A stretch of DNA of 64,000 bases from Trachythela sp. YZ-2020 (GCA_016169945.1 JADLSH010000145.1:3843501-3907500); one strand, 5' to 3'. Shown: positions 11,401-22,498, numbered from the stretch's first letter. A program made the numbers and translations. The notes: generated by a model from the sequence alone, not told the origin.

Positions 11401-14400
11401 AATGTTTAGATATTAACTTTATTAGATTAAATACACGACCACATCAGCAGATTTTGCTGCATATGCATAATTCTTGTATACAGTATATACTATCGTGTTT
11501 AAATAAATGCTTTTAATTGATTGATTGATTGATTGATTGATTCCCTTGCTTATCACAATCAAATGCAGTTCTCTGCCAAGGATAATGACAATGATGGTGT
11601 TTTTAGCGGTAATTGTTCTGTGAACTGCAAATTAGGAGGTTGTTGGTACAATGTTTGTACCTGGGAGCTGGTCGTTATGAGGTAACCGGAATGCGATGGA
11701 ACAAATAGCAAAAGTTTATGTGTAGCTGAGGATCAATCGATCTGATATGCTCCCACGTTTACAAGAGAAATAAGTTTTAAATAAACTGAAGCATCAACTT
11801 ACTACATGGAATTACCCCAATACAATAAGCGGGACAGGTAAATATTTTCGAAGAATTACCTGGTACTCGGTTTTGATGGTTGTATTGGTCGCTGGGTAGG
11901 GCATATGTGCTCCCACATGCAGAAGAGAAAGAACTAGTTTAAATAGATTTAAGCATCATTCGGTTTATTACATCTAAATAATGATTTAATATCTCAGGGA
12001 GCACGCTAGGCCATTCTCTCTATCCCTTACATATCCCCAGCGACTTAACGCTCCATAGAGCGTCTTGTTTCAAATATCTTACACGGCGGCGATCTAAAAA
12101 CCTGAAGATGCGAGTTCGAATCCCGCTTGAGATAACGGATTTTTCGTTGTTCTCTACAGTGTAAGATTAATATGAAACTACCTTTTCATATCTCTGAGAA
12201 TGATTCCGTAATTCTATCACTAATTACCTAAGATTTTGTCAATTAAACTGCATGGCATACATCTACGCACCTTTTCCAATGATCACTAACGGTCGTTTTG
12301 CTGTTTTCAAGATGGATAAAGCTTGTTCAACAGCACTTGGGTCAGCCATAGCTATTGGGGGAGGAAGACAAGCTAGGACTACACTAAAATAGAGATCCCA
12401 AATTGTGAATTAGTTCTGTTTTGTTCTAATAACTAAGACAAATGTTTATCTGGACTTTCTCAACGATATTTTGAACCTATTTCTATGTGTAATATTTGTA
12501 TCATTCTGAGAAGAAATGCAATATATCTTTATAGTAACAATCCTCATCTTGATCAACTTTTTCACTGTCAAAGTTACCGGATATGATGTCATTAGGTGAA
12601 TTGCAAATTAGTTTTCCTTTGTTTTTTTTTATGCTAAAATTCATCTAATGACATCATATCCGGAAACATTGACAGTGAAAAAGTTGATCAAAATGAGTAT
12701 TTTTACCATAAAGATATATAATTACATTTCTTCTCAGAATGATACAAATATTACACATATACAAAAATAATTTTTGGGATTAGTAGCACTTTAATAGTTT
12801 TAAGGTTCCAGGCCAAAATTAAAATATCAGGCTATAACACTGATCGCTTCACCCGGGCGGTACGAGTGACCTATTGAAGTCACGTGTGTAATCAGTCTAT
12901 TAAATCAGTCCCGCGTTTCAAAATGGTTCGCTCGACCCGCGCGGACAAAGTAATGGTAGGAAGACAGCTCTAAACACAACAAAGACTACATCTCTCATAA
13001 ACCTCATAGCATCTGTCGTTGTTCCAAGTACCATATCACCTGGAATGTCAATATAAGACACACCTGGACGACCATAGATACTGTTGCGAACAGCCTAGAA
13101 ATATAAGAGTAGAGATCAAGTGTTTTAAGTTTGAGGAGTTGATTTTCAATGTCGATAAATGCCTATACGTTTTATTTCAAGCAGATAAGATAACTATACA
13201 TGCACAAGTGCTAGAATTCTTATATAGCTATATTTTTAACTAAATGAGAAATACTTGTACCATCTTTTAATATACTGCATGTTTAGATTTATATACCAGT
13301 CTATAGAACATTAAGTAAAACATCGAGTTTTGTGGCTCTGTCGTTTACATTTAATAACTTTGTGACGTCATATGTTAATAAATAATGCTTGATACCATAA
13401 AAATCATGATAAAAATATAGATATTTCGTCTATAAACTCTACCTTTTCCACAATAAATGGAATGCTCCTAACATCGTTTGGTCTACAAGCGTACTTAGTG
13501 TATAAACGTGAACTTTCAACCTATAGATATAAGTTAGATGTAAGTAAGAACCTGTACGAAGTTTGCAGGAGGAAATAGAACCTGATGCACCTTTGCTCGT
13601 AATGCGGTTCGGCAATTAAGGTACTGGTACACGTTGTTGGTGTACTGTTAGCGAGTGCACGCTTCGCACGTTGCCTTTTATGGTGGTAATGTTGCTTATT
13701 GCACTCCGAGAATTTTTCTAATATACAGATTAGTTGCGAGGGATGAACCAGGCGATAATCTTAAACGTATTATGAAAACCAATGCCCAGCATAATATACG
13801 TAAACAATTCATAACAAAATAGATTTTGAAAAAATTTAAGAACTAACGTTTCATCTCAGACTCAAGACATCTCCTGAGTGAACTTCTACACTGCAAAAAA
13901 TCCTTGCGTAAAAATTACTCAAAACATGAGTAAGAAAATGCGTTCACAGTGACACACAATACTTGAGTAACTTTACCGCTAATGGTTGAGTAAAACTTAC
14001 TCAAAATTTGAGTAAAACGAAATGCGTTCACAGTGACACCTAAAACGTGCGTAAAAGGCATACGTTACCAATCTATTTGAGTAAACTTGTACTCAAATAG
14101 ATTGCGTAAAACAAAACGCATCGACAGTAAATCCCGCGCAAGATTAAAAACAATTCACGATACACGGCACAAGTAGTGAGAAAAAATAATATATTACGAA
14201 GTACAAGTAGGTTATATCTATATACAGTAAGGATGTGTTCATTGATCCCAATGCATTAACAAACGTAATCACAGACGTTGGAAGTTTCCGTGCATCAGGA
14301 ATTTGGAAGATGCACTTTTGCAAATATACAAAAAAATTGTTCATGGAAGCGGGTATCGGGGTATTCATACATAAATACGTAATAGGTTGCAAATAATGCC

Positions 14401-17400
14401 ATTGTTGCATCCATCATCTCGCCATCCACTTCAAATAAGACTTGTCAGTCTGCCACAATGCTGAAGGTCAGCATTCTTTCCAAATCACCTTTCACAACAA
14501 TCACTGGGAAAGGGGACTCTAGTGTTGATGCAAAATCTTCTACATCCTGATCCTCCTAAATTAAGATAGTTAAATGAGAAATAGAATACATTAGATCGTT
14601 GGGGGTGCAGGAGTCAATTTCCTATCAAAGTCATAATTTTTCAATTCCATTCTACAGAACACTGCTCCTGATGACTATGCGATCATTGGAGTTCTTTGCA
14701 AAATGCTTTCAGATGCACTGCAATATATGCATTATAATTTATGAAATAAACTCTTACCGAGACAAAACAAACTCTTCTTGGTTGGCCTTACTCCTCTTTT
14801 AGTTCATCTATAAAATTCACATAAAACAAATGTGTACATGAGCAATTGTGTGCATGTACCGTGAAATATAGACTTAATTAAGGCTCTATGCATTGCAAGA
14901 TTATATCTAACAAAGTTCTAATGATTATTTTAAGAGCATCTACTAAATTAGGTAACTTACTTCAGTAAGTCCAAAAATCTTTTCATTTCGTTTTTGAATT
15001 ATGCTAGATGCCACTTTTTGATTTTGGAGATATTTCAATGTGTTCAATATACAAATTATGACATCACAAGCTGGGTATGTGTTCATAATATTAACTATTC
15101 AATTCACCAAATGTTGAACAATCAGCACAACATAACTGATATTTTTTATGTCTAAAAATCTTGTACACAGTTTACATTGAACACATGTATTGAAATAGCT
15201 CCAAGCAGATATATAGAAATATCTCCTTTGTTGTATATACTGTGGTTTGTTCTTACCATAATATATTATTATCAGTTACATGTGAAGGGACCAATATTAA
15301 TATGTAAATTCTAGTTTTTGTCTTTGTCACAGCTATTTTACATAACTTGTAAACATTACAAATACCACAGGTTCTCCTGGAACTGTCTTCTATTGAAACA
15401 TTACACTACCCTTGAGAAGACAATAGTCTGGCATTAGACAGGAAATTGTTGACCAAAGGCACATTACAGCACAATGGTTTAATGAGAAAAGTTTCAAATA
15501 CATTTAAACAAAAGAAAACAAAACATACCTTCTGTTCACCTCAGTCCTGAGTCAATTTGTTTCTCCGTTTACTTTTAACTTCCATCCCCAACACAACAAA
15601 TGCTGCAAGAAATCAATGTACTAAATGAATGATCTAATGGAATCTGTAGAAGAATAAGTACAGTATAATATATAATATTAAATATTTCAACAACTATTCG
15701 GTCAAATACAGGACAGCAGTTGACTTAAAATGGGTTAGCAAGACATTGGAAGGTTGCCTGGTTAAAGGTTCACATGCAACAATCTCCACTTGACAAGTAA
15801 ATTAAACTGTCTAGCAACTAGCATTAGAATGACTGAAATAGTGTAGTATGATGCAAAGATGTGCATTGCAAAGATGGTAAATATTCTAAACTTTGCAAAT
15901 TTGGGTATCTAAGCTACACAGTACAGTTGCCAAAAGATAACCACAAGTACACATTGGCATCAATAACACAAATTGGCAACAATAATATACAATATTTGAT
16001 CATATACTAGAGCATGTTAATTTGCACAATATAAATATTAATTATTATTATTATAATAACACACACTAGCATTATCCTGGTAAATACACATGAATTTGTA
16101 CTTTTCATTTTTACAACTGCCTCTGTATATATACACAATTTTTACTAAACATTTAGACCAAACTTGGTTAATTGTGTGAATTAGTAAGGCACAATGGGTT
16201 AACCAGAAACAAGAGCACATAATCTGGTCAACCATTGACATGAAATACTTTCCATTTGACAAGTATAAATGCCCGGTGTTATAGACAGAGTAAATTAGTA
16301 AGGTGCATTGGGGCACATTGCATTATAATCCAAATAATACTGCAATATAAAATGTTTTGAAGTAACAATTTCCTGCAAGAGCACAGAATTTTCTTATACT
16401 GTTTGCAGTTTACATGTTGTTTGTTTCTCAAACCCCCTGCCTTGGGACAATTTGTCTTTTGTTGTGGCATAGTGATTTGGTTGAAAATTCCCTGTTGGGA
16501 TATACAATATAATGAATTACTAATTTGTAAATATAACAACATTTGGGGATTATTTGTTTCAGACTTTTTAGGTTGTATAAAGCATATATTTCATCGCCTA
16601 CCTTGACTGAGTAATTTATGTTTTGTTTCAATCTTGAAAGATCTCTGTATAATAATTTATGTGGGTTACAATGGTGAAACTTGTTCACAAAATTATGATT
16701 TCAGATTCATTGGAAAATTTTTATATTACATAAGTCAGCTGAGGTGTTTTGGCTCTTTCTTCTGAACAGTTTCATGTAAACACAGGTAAAATTCTTCTCA
16801 ATTGAAGTGTAGAAAAACTAGCAAAAGAAGAAACCAATCAAATGCTTTACAAAACTGGTTGTGAATTTCAATTTGCAATTTGTTAATCAAAATTGCAATA
16901 TTGCATGACAATATTGCAATATTACAGAATACCCGTTTTGACTGTCCTTACTTGATGTCAGTGCCATTTATTTATAAGGTTTATAAACAATTGCCAAAAT
17001 ACATTACTTTACTACGCAATTTGGTATGGAATTCCTAGAGATCAATTCAAATTGATGTTTTAATCTTTCTTTCGGTGTTAAGCGATAGTTCGTTGGTTTT
17101 ATATGCAAATATAACGCGGCTAATTCAAATATTTAACGGAATTTCACAGTGACAATATACACAAAACATCACTGCCGATATTTTACAATTAAAAAACATA
17201 AAATAAATCTTACCTGTGAGTTCTTGAATATCATTCTGCACTTTGATTCTTCATACAATAATAAATCGGAAAATGCCAACCATAAAATATTTCAGATGCA
17301 GCAAGTTTATATATTGACAGTAAATTTAGTTAGTTTATTCTTTTACTCTGAAGATGTCCTGAGGACAAAAAATTAGTTCTTAAATAGATCTTTCTTAATG

Positions 17401-19096
17401 TACATTATGTTGGCATTGATTTTCATTTTATAATCAATAACGCAGATGATTAACCTGAGGAAATTCTTGAAAAGCTCCTTTGCCCTCCTGGTATCTGTCA
17501 CTACTACCACCAATGACTATCAATGGCCTGGGAATGAAAATATTTCATTTTACTTCTGATCAGTTAATCATAAAGTGGTTAGAAACCCACGACAGAGGCG
17601 ATTAGGTCCCTGATGTTCATACAACTTTCTCGAGTATTGTGTGTATCCATATCTGGGCAGACATGCATCCCCAAAAATATAACTAGTTCGTTGATATACA
17701 AATTGAGCTGAACAAAACTACTTCTTTCCAAAGAATAAGTCACAAACATGTTTTTTCAAGGCCAAAAAAGACATGTTTTTTCAAGAATACAAAAAGACAA
17801 TTGGTATATAATTCTTATATGAATAATACTTCTGTTACACATGTTACATTTACGATAAGATGAAGTAATGGCATTTGTCTTTTCATTTCAATAGATTACA
17901 TATTCCATTGATCACCATATTAATTAAGAGGGCACAATAAAGACGTTAATTACTGCTAAACGTTTGTAAGAAAATCACAGGACTTGGCCTGAAATTTATA
18001 TTAAAAATGAAACCATCAGTGACAGTGTAATACTTGTTATAACACACAATATTTTCATCAGTAATGAATTAACATAATTATACCAGCAATTAACCATCGC
18101 ATTCGCCATTCCTCCCAATGCATGAAGTAAACCAGGACCAGACACAACAAGACAAACTGCAGGTCTACAACAATGAAACTCCTTTTCAAACTTGACAGCA
18201 AATGATAAACTATTATTATATAAGTTACTGAGGTACATCCATCAGTGGGCCTGCACGCGGGCTAATTCTTCTGTAGTGTTGTAAAGAATTTGTTTCGATA
18301 ATTTAACCGTACCTTTGTGTTAAATATCCAACAGCAGACGCCGCATAGCATGCCTGGAGAGAAGAACAAAAACATTTACATATTTGAAATTATCTAACGA
18401 AAACGCCTCAGGTTATGTCATGCACACCATGTTTGAAATTATTTTTTGATGAATTTAGTGCTCACAGACAGCTTAATTACGAAATTGCACTAAATTATCG
18501 TAAATGCTGCTGTCCCGAAAACAGGTGTCTGTTTGGCGGAGTGTTTGGTGATGCATAATATACAGTACGAAGACATAGCTATCTAACAGAAACTGATTAT
18601 ATGAGGCATTAAACTGAAATAGCAAGTTGTTGAGGTTAGAATGTAAACTACTCTGTAATGTAGGTCATAACTAATATGGAGATCTTAATTGCGATGAACT
18701 GCTACCAGAGATACTTTTCCCTGTCAGGTATAAACGGGAGTGACAATCTCCCTAAAAACGAAATGTCCGATATAGGCTGCCTCATCGTCATAGACATAGG
18801 TAATTAAAATCACATGTTTATCTTCCATGCATGATGAAGGCCTGCATGTGGAAGAGGCAGTCCGTTGTTTGAGAGAGGATGAAAAGAAGCTGAAAATGAG
18901 AAATTGTGTTTTTGAGGCAGCACATCCCAAGGTTTCTTACCGCCTGTTCATTTCGCATGCCAAAATATTTTATTCCTAAAGCTTGAGCAGCTAGAGCAAT
19001 TTCAATTATAGGTATTCCAACAACTCCAAACATATACTTCACTCCTTGTTGCACAAGAGCTTCACAAAGAACTTGACATCCTTCGATGGAATCCAT
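2403..19096 (-). CDS. HACL1: 2-hydroxyacyl-CoA lyase 1, N-terminal half (9 exons, continues past left edge)
   Basis: This is a thiamine-pyrophosphate enzyme of peroxisomal alpha-oxidation that splits 2-hydroxyacyl-CoA into formyl-CoA and a shortened aldehyde. Exons read from the sequence, 5' to 3': 18941-19096, 18313-18353, 18084-18164, 17455-17527, 13443-13520, 12990-13094, 12271-12372, 6511-6646, 2403-2508. They give about 292 residues of a family usually near 580. Diagnostic stretches are [23 protein letters not shown] (the Glu that activates TPP), [54 protein letters not shown] and [15 protein letters not shown]. All junctions except one are GT-AG with matching phases. The exon 6/7 junction (12989/12373) is not canonical in frame; see findings. 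The start is the ATG at 19096, where the family homology begins. The C-terminal TPP-binding domain and the expected peroxisomal signal lie outside the window. Confidence 0.93.
2622..3090. mobile_element. pogo/Tigger-type non-autonomous DNA element
   Basis: The termini are CAGTAGAAGCCCGCTAATC and the complement of ATAACTGGGTTCTACTG, flanked on both sides by a TA target duplication (2620-2621, 3091-3092). Subterminal motifs resembling TATCTCGAAC recur in both orientations. The CAGTAGAAC-like end and the TA target fit the Tc1/mariner-pogo superfamily. No transposase is encoded (469 bp). Confidence 0.75.
3100..4610. other. HACL1 intron stretch without a gene
   Basis: The several short ORFs here show no recognisable domain and no splice-compatible exon was found. 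It holds a (TA)n microsatellite at 4247-4269. It also holds a roughly 60-bp direct duplication at 4480-4605, with units ending ATAACCACTAAATGTGGAAT. Confidence 0.4.
4614..4843. mobile_element. Small terminal-inverted-repeat MITE
   Basis: The left end AAAGGTGATGTAAAGTCC matches the complement of the right end GGACTTTACATGGTCTTT with few mismatches. The 230-bp interior is non-coding. The flanks are A/T-rich, so the target duplication is ambiguous. Confidence 0.55.
5690..6115. repeat. C/G-run-bordered element enclosing another MITE
   Basis: The left border has GCATATAAG followed by a C-run and GCGCATGTGCTTATA. The right border has GCACATGCGCTTATATGG followed by a long G-run. This is approximately an inverted pair. 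The MITE at 5925-6057 sits inside it. The long homopolymers may contain assembly error. Confidence 0.35.
5925..6057. mobile_element. 133-bp MITE with perfect 20-bp inverted ends
   Basis: GATTTGTCGGGCCGATTTTA at the left is repeated as its exact reverse complement at the right (6038-6057). The interior is non-coding and AT-rich. The inverted ends are directly visible; the superfamily is not determined. Confidence 0.7.
6331..6461. repeat. GC-rich block bounded by direct repeats
   Basis: ACCTTTGTTTGCAGTATATA occurs at both ends in direct orientation. It encloses a strongly G-rich segment (GGGGACAGGGAGGCGGGAAC and similar) that could form quadruplex structure. It lies just 3' of HACL1 exon 8 in transcription order. 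Confidence 0.5.
6752..6900 (-). repeat. tRNA-derived SINE piece
   Basis: On the minus strand the motif GAGTTCGAATCCCGC is a tRNA T-arm / RNA polymerase III B-box. It is followed by GAGACAACGAATTTTTCGTT and a tail containing TTAATATGAAAC. The same string of motifs occurs at 12085-12180 on the plus strand, which marks it as a dispersed repeat rather than a tRNA gene. No full cloverleaf could be drawn. Confidence 0.5.
6897..7042. repeat. Minisatellite, roughly 17-bp unit
   Basis: The unit ATACGCAGTATGACCCC is repeated about eight times with point changes (TATGACC alternates with TTTGACC) and some shorter units. It lies in the HACL1 intron upstream of exon 8. Confidence 0.8.
8340..8700 (-). pseudogene. 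Possible LINE ORF1 coiled-coil remnant
   Basis: The minus strand between about 8716 and 8340 reads as charged, heptad-like protein, for example [19 protein letters not shown], then [18 protein letters not shown] after a stop and a frame change. This resembles the coiled-coil first ORF of LINEs but has no diagnostic motif. It abuts a plus-strand LINE 3' fragment. Confidence 0.3.
8670..9138 (+). pseudogene. LINE reverse-transcriptase C-terminal fragment
   Basis: The open frame contains [32 protein letters not shown] and [11 protein letters not shown], ending with YAAAKVWNE. These are the thumb and C-terminal motifs of L2/CR1-like LINE polymerases. It aligns by eye with the C-terminus of the minus-strand LINE at 46291-49256. 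All catalytic RT motifs are absent, as expected for a 5'-truncated insertion. It lies in a HACL1 intron. Confidence 0.8.
9587..9940. repeat. Imperfect direct duplication with inner palindrome
   Basis: The motifs TTACAG.GATCG, AAGTCCAATC and TGTGTCAGCCA.TCTGATTC occur in the same order at 9592-9662 and 9812-9930. The second copy has gained an internal palindrome (CATTGGAGTGGCATGGATTA followed by its complement). Confidence 0.5.
10924..11110. mobile_element. 187-bp MITE with about 27-bp inverted ends
   Basis: TTTAGTAAAATTACATAGGT at the left is matched by ACCTATGTAATTTTACTAAA at the right, and the pairing continues inward (GATTATT / AATAATC). It is nested in the 833-bp element. Confidence 0.75.
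11111..11213. repeat. 103-bp hairpin element
   Basis: The left arm begins ACAATTATTCGCC and the right arm ends GGCGAATAATTGT. The arms pair through TCGGTGAATATCGGTGAATA and its complement. It abuts the previous MITE directly. Confidence 0.75.
12085..12180 (+). repeat. tRNA-derived SINE piece, second copy
   Basis: It has the same motif order as 6752-6900 in opposite orientation: GCGAGTTCGAATCCCGCT, then GAGATAACGGATTTTTCGTT, then TTAATATGAAAC. The B-box is intact but no A-box is evident upstream. Confidence 0.5.
12484..12759. mobile_element. 276-bp fold-back element with arms over 100 bp
   Basis: The left arm (TATGTGTAATATTTGTATCA, TCATTCTGAGAAGAAATG, TTGATCAACTTTTTCACTGT, CCGGATATGATGTCATTAG) is repeated in reverse complement in the right arm. 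About 30 unpaired bases with a T-run lie at the centre. It lies in the intron between HACL1 exons 6 and 7. Confidence 0.8.
13888..14140. repeat. Internally repetitive MITE-like block
   Basis: It contains repeated TACTCAAA / TTGAGTAA motifs in both orientations, two copies of GCGTTCACAGTGACAC, and an inverted pair CAATCTATTTGAGTA / TACTCAAATAGATTG. It is non-coding and lies in the HACL1 intron between exons 4 and 5. Confidence 0.5.
14215..14560 (-). pseudogene. Broken copy of an unnamed multicopy protein
   Basis: The minus strand reads [19 protein letters not shown], then a stop, then [20 protein letters not shown] and [19 protein letters not shown]. After another stop and a frame change it continues [13 protein letters not shown]. 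The pattern resembles C-terminal ends of uncharacterised proteins that occur in many copies in fish and coral genomes, some annotated as SAM-domain 3-like. That assignment is from memory and tentative. At least two stops and one frameshift make it a pseudogene, inside a HACL1 intron. Confidence 0.45.
14600..17440. other. AT-rich HACL1 intron, nothing recognised
   Basis: Only short ORFs without domain signals are present. There are no clear inverted repeats, tandem arrays or exon-like segments. Confidence 0.5.
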
Positions 19097-19778
19097 CTTG
19101 TCTACCTTGAAGGCTTGAGTCCTTTGAAATAACAATTAATAATTACATATGATGGTTTTATTGTCTGAAAAATGTTGAAAACCATTTATTAAAACTGTTT
19201 AAGGTCCCTTTATTCAATTCTAGCTTCACCACGTCTGGAAAAAGTGTTGAATGTTCCTCGCATCCTGAATCTACCAAATGTTCCTTACAAGTGTGTGAAA
19301 ACAATAAAAAATTTGACAAAATATACTTCACAATATCAGGTGACTGCATGATAAGAAAGTATGATTCATTAAGATTTTCCCACATTATATTAATTTGCGT
19401 TTCCAAGGAAATATACATCAATCTTATAATTTCTCACAGACTATAACAATCTCCCGGACACTCTATAGCGATCTACAACGATCTGTACCAATCTAATATA
19501 CAATTTAACTGTTTTGCTCTCATGCAGTATAACTTCCGCTACAAATATTCCTTAATGTTATTAGTTCTTAAGGCAAATGTTCGTCAGGATCCCGAAAGCA
19601 CACATTATCCAGGTTATCTAGCCTCTACTATAGTCTCGTCTAGTCGTCTCTCTCTTCTCTTTTAATTGGTGGATGAGAAACCATGCAATTATAACGTAGA
19701 TATTCTAAATTACCAAGACCAGCAACAAAAAGGGGAGATGGAAGAATGCAGGTATATCTCACAGTGAAGAAGATAACA

Positions 19779-20018
19779 GGGGCCGGTTGTACGAAGCCCG
19801 TTTAGCTTCAACGGTGGATAACTCGAAAATATAGATCAAGTCTATACATTCACCGAACAACCAAGCTAAAATATTTCAACTTGAATAGAACAATTATATT
19901 TGCAACTACATATTACGGGCATAAGATTTAAGTTCAGTCATTCACCAAATGTGTGAACGTGTTTTTTAATGTGGCTTATCCACCGTTTAAGCTAAACGGT
20001 CTTCGTACAACCGGCCCC
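19779..20018. mobile_element. 240-bp MITE with GGGGCCGGTTGTACGAAG ends
   Basis: The left end GGGGCCGGTTGTACGAAG, followed by CCGTTTAGCTT, matches the complement of the right end CTTCGTACAACCGGCCCC over some 40 bp. A shorter relative is at 62387-62497. No clear target duplication was found. Confidence 0.75.
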
Positions 20019-20207
20019 AGATCTCTAGCAAATATATATTACTACCACTAAGTCTGAGTAGCACTTTCTGACGGCAAATCTGTCGTTATTGTTAGCATAA
20101 ATTCTGAGCGCACTTGACAGTGCTGAATTTTCTCATGTGATTAAGGTGGCTCAATACAGTTTTCAAAAAGTTGAGTGTACAGCAGTTTGAGATTTTTAAA
20201 CTTCGTA

Positions 20208-20550
20208 TTAACACAGTGGCATGTAAATTAACATGTTAACACAGTGGCATGTGTAGTAACATGTTTAAACACAGTGGCATGTAAATGAACATGTTAACAC
20301 AGTGGCATGTCAACACAGTGGCATGTGAAGTAACATGTCAACACAGTACGTGGCCTGTAAATTAACATGTTAACACAATGGCATGTGAACTGTGAAGTAA
20401 CATTTTAACACAATGTCATGTAACTGAACATGTTAACACAGGGGCATGTGAAGTAACATGTTTAAACACAGTGGTATGTAAATTAACATGTTAACACAGT
20501 GGCATGTAAATTAACATGTTAACACAGTGGCATGTGAAGTAACATGTTTT
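20208..20550. repeat. Minisatellite, roughly 28-bp unit
   Basis: AACACAGTGGCATGT is repeated about a dozen times. Spacers alternate between AAATTAACATGTT and GAAGTAACATGTTTA, so two related unit types are interspersed. A few units are shortened. Confidence 0.85.
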
Positions 20551-21022
20551 AAACACTTACTTGCAAGTTGCAAATGGGAACATGATCTTGGAATTAATCA
20601 TGCATGATTGTATTCATTTGGTATGCAACTACTGTATATCAGAGCCAAATGAATGTAGTTAAGTTTTGAAACAACAAACAAATTGGGTTCAATGAGATTA
20701 AAATTGTTGAGCTGTTTGAGCAACAAGTTTGTTTTGGAGCCAGACTGCATTCTGGGTACAAAGGTTCGGAGATCTCAGGCATGGAGTTAGGATACAGCTT
20801 GGCGTAGCAGCCTGGAATTTTATTCACTGGCCGGTCTGACATATTGTTTTAGCATGTTCTCTACTATGCATTTTTGTGCTTTCATTATCAGATCTCATTT
20901 TGTAAAATTATGTGAGAGTTTGGTACAACTGTTCAACTGGTGTGATAATGTCCTTTGTATTGGTGCCAGTGTTTTGAATAATAATTGCAATAGCAGGCTG
21001 CATTTCAAAAATAGGAACTTGT

Positions 21023-21432
21023 CAGGGCCTTTTTAAAGAAATCATTAGTGGGGGGGGCATCATTGAAAGGGGATGTATCAAGTAGGTGGTGTATTACAGG
21101 TTGAAGGTAGTACTAGTACTGTAGCTCACACATTTCCTTAAAAGATTTTGATGGTATCCCGGTATACCGCGATATTTTAAAAATACCGTAACCGGTATTG
21201 AAATTTCAATACCACCCAACTTTAATACCCATCTAAACGGAGCCAGGTTTTGTTGTGAGAATACCATAACATTCCTCTAAACTCAGTTTTTTCCCTTTTT
21301 TCCTTATATTTTGGACAAAAGGGACCTCCACTTGGGGGCGGGGGGGATAGCTAACTGGGATAGCTAACTGGGGCAACATGGGGACTGGGGGGGGGGGCTT
21401 TGGCCCATCCAGTACATTAGTTAAAAGCCCTG
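21023..21432. mobile_element. hAT-type non-autonomous element, copy 1
   Basis: It begins CAGGGCCTTTTT and ends TTAAAAGCCCTG. It is flanked by an 8-bp target duplication GAACTTGT / GAACCTGT (one mismatch), as hAT insertions make. A second copy is at 52570-52946. The interior is non-coding and G-rich (410 bp). Confidence 0.8.
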
Positions 21433-22498
21433 GAACCTGTGCTTAAAATTTTCAGATGAAAGGCAAATATAATAAATTTTGCAAATAAACAACTGGTAAC
21501 TGCATATTGTTTCAATGGCATCCAGACTGGAAACTTTGCAAATGGCGCGGAGAAGAAAATTGGACTATATTTTTTGGCGCGGATATATATTAAAAAGACT
21601 AAAATTTGCACGTATGGCTTTTACTTTGTCACGACGTTACTTCATCTTATAACAATGTGATGTACAGTAACTTGAATTTATAAATTACTATACAATTGGC
21701 GCGGATTTTAAGCCCAAGAGAAATTTTAACCGCGTATGGCAAACAGTTTTTACAGTTTTTGCGCGGATGCGGATGATCTCACAAGAAATGGCGCGGGGAA
21801 GTTCTTCTCCGCGCACTACTAAGATTCCAGTCTGGATTTATGGCATGGACCCTGGGTTTGGAGAAGGTGTAATATGCAAATCCACAAGGGAAGGTGTACT
21901 TTGTCATTATTCTGTGAAATAGCTCTATAGAAGTGAAATATATATTGCTGACTGATCTCCCATCTGCTCTATGACTAAGGGACGGTCGACAAATAGATTT
22001 CGTCCTGCTTCACAGAATTGTTCCGCTGGGGGAGGGGATTAACACAGAATCTGCGATTGCTAAATATTAAAATGCAAATATGTGAACTCACCCGCCCTCA
22101 ACATGATGCACCCTTAATATATGGTAATTATTACAGAAAATGAAGGGTGATAGTTCAAATGCAACTTACCCTTGGTCTTGATAAGTCACTATTAAATAGT
22201 GAATTTGCTTACTTGTCTTGTCTTGTGACTATGTGTTGTACACTGATCTTCACTGATCTTAAATAGTTAAATCAAGGGAGCACGCCAGAACTATTTGTGA
22301 AAATTGTGTAACCTTAGACGTGTTGTAATCACTGGTTGTAATGATATAATGCTGTAATGCATTGTGGGATAAATGCCAATATGGCCGCCGAATGCAACGT
22401 CAAAACATAAAATCCTGAATAATAAAGAACAATTTCAGTAGTTTCATTCAATCGAAAGTGTTAAATATTTGTCAATAAATCATTCTCGTTATCTAGAG

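Larger units (their letters stand above)
10084..11545 (+). pseudogene. LINE 3' end with TTGA tail, split by a MITE
   Basis: Codons at 10090-10305 give [30 protein letters not shown] and TRPETN. A frame change follows to a WNCLPAD-like stretch and FRRKLKDF, the usual C-terminus of L2-like LINE polymerases. The 3' UTR runs to an AATAAATGCTTTTAAT segment and a (TTGA)n tail at 11515-11543. It is interrupted by the 833-bp element at 10530-11362. No catalytic RT motif remains. Confidence 0.7.
19097..22498. promoter_or_regulatory. HACL1/SMIM7 head-to-head intergenic region
   Basis: The two coding starts diverge, so both promoters must lie here or in undetected 5' exons. It contains a MITE (19779-20018), a minisatellite (20208-20550) and a hAT-type element (21023-21432), which leaves roughly 1.0 kb next to SMIM7. 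No TATA box or other core element could be assigned. The only evidence for regulation is the arrangement. Confidence 0.35.

Noticed and set aside
20208..20550. CRISPR-like array
   Set aside because: The apparent spacers repeat each other and are about 13 bp. It is a minisatellite.
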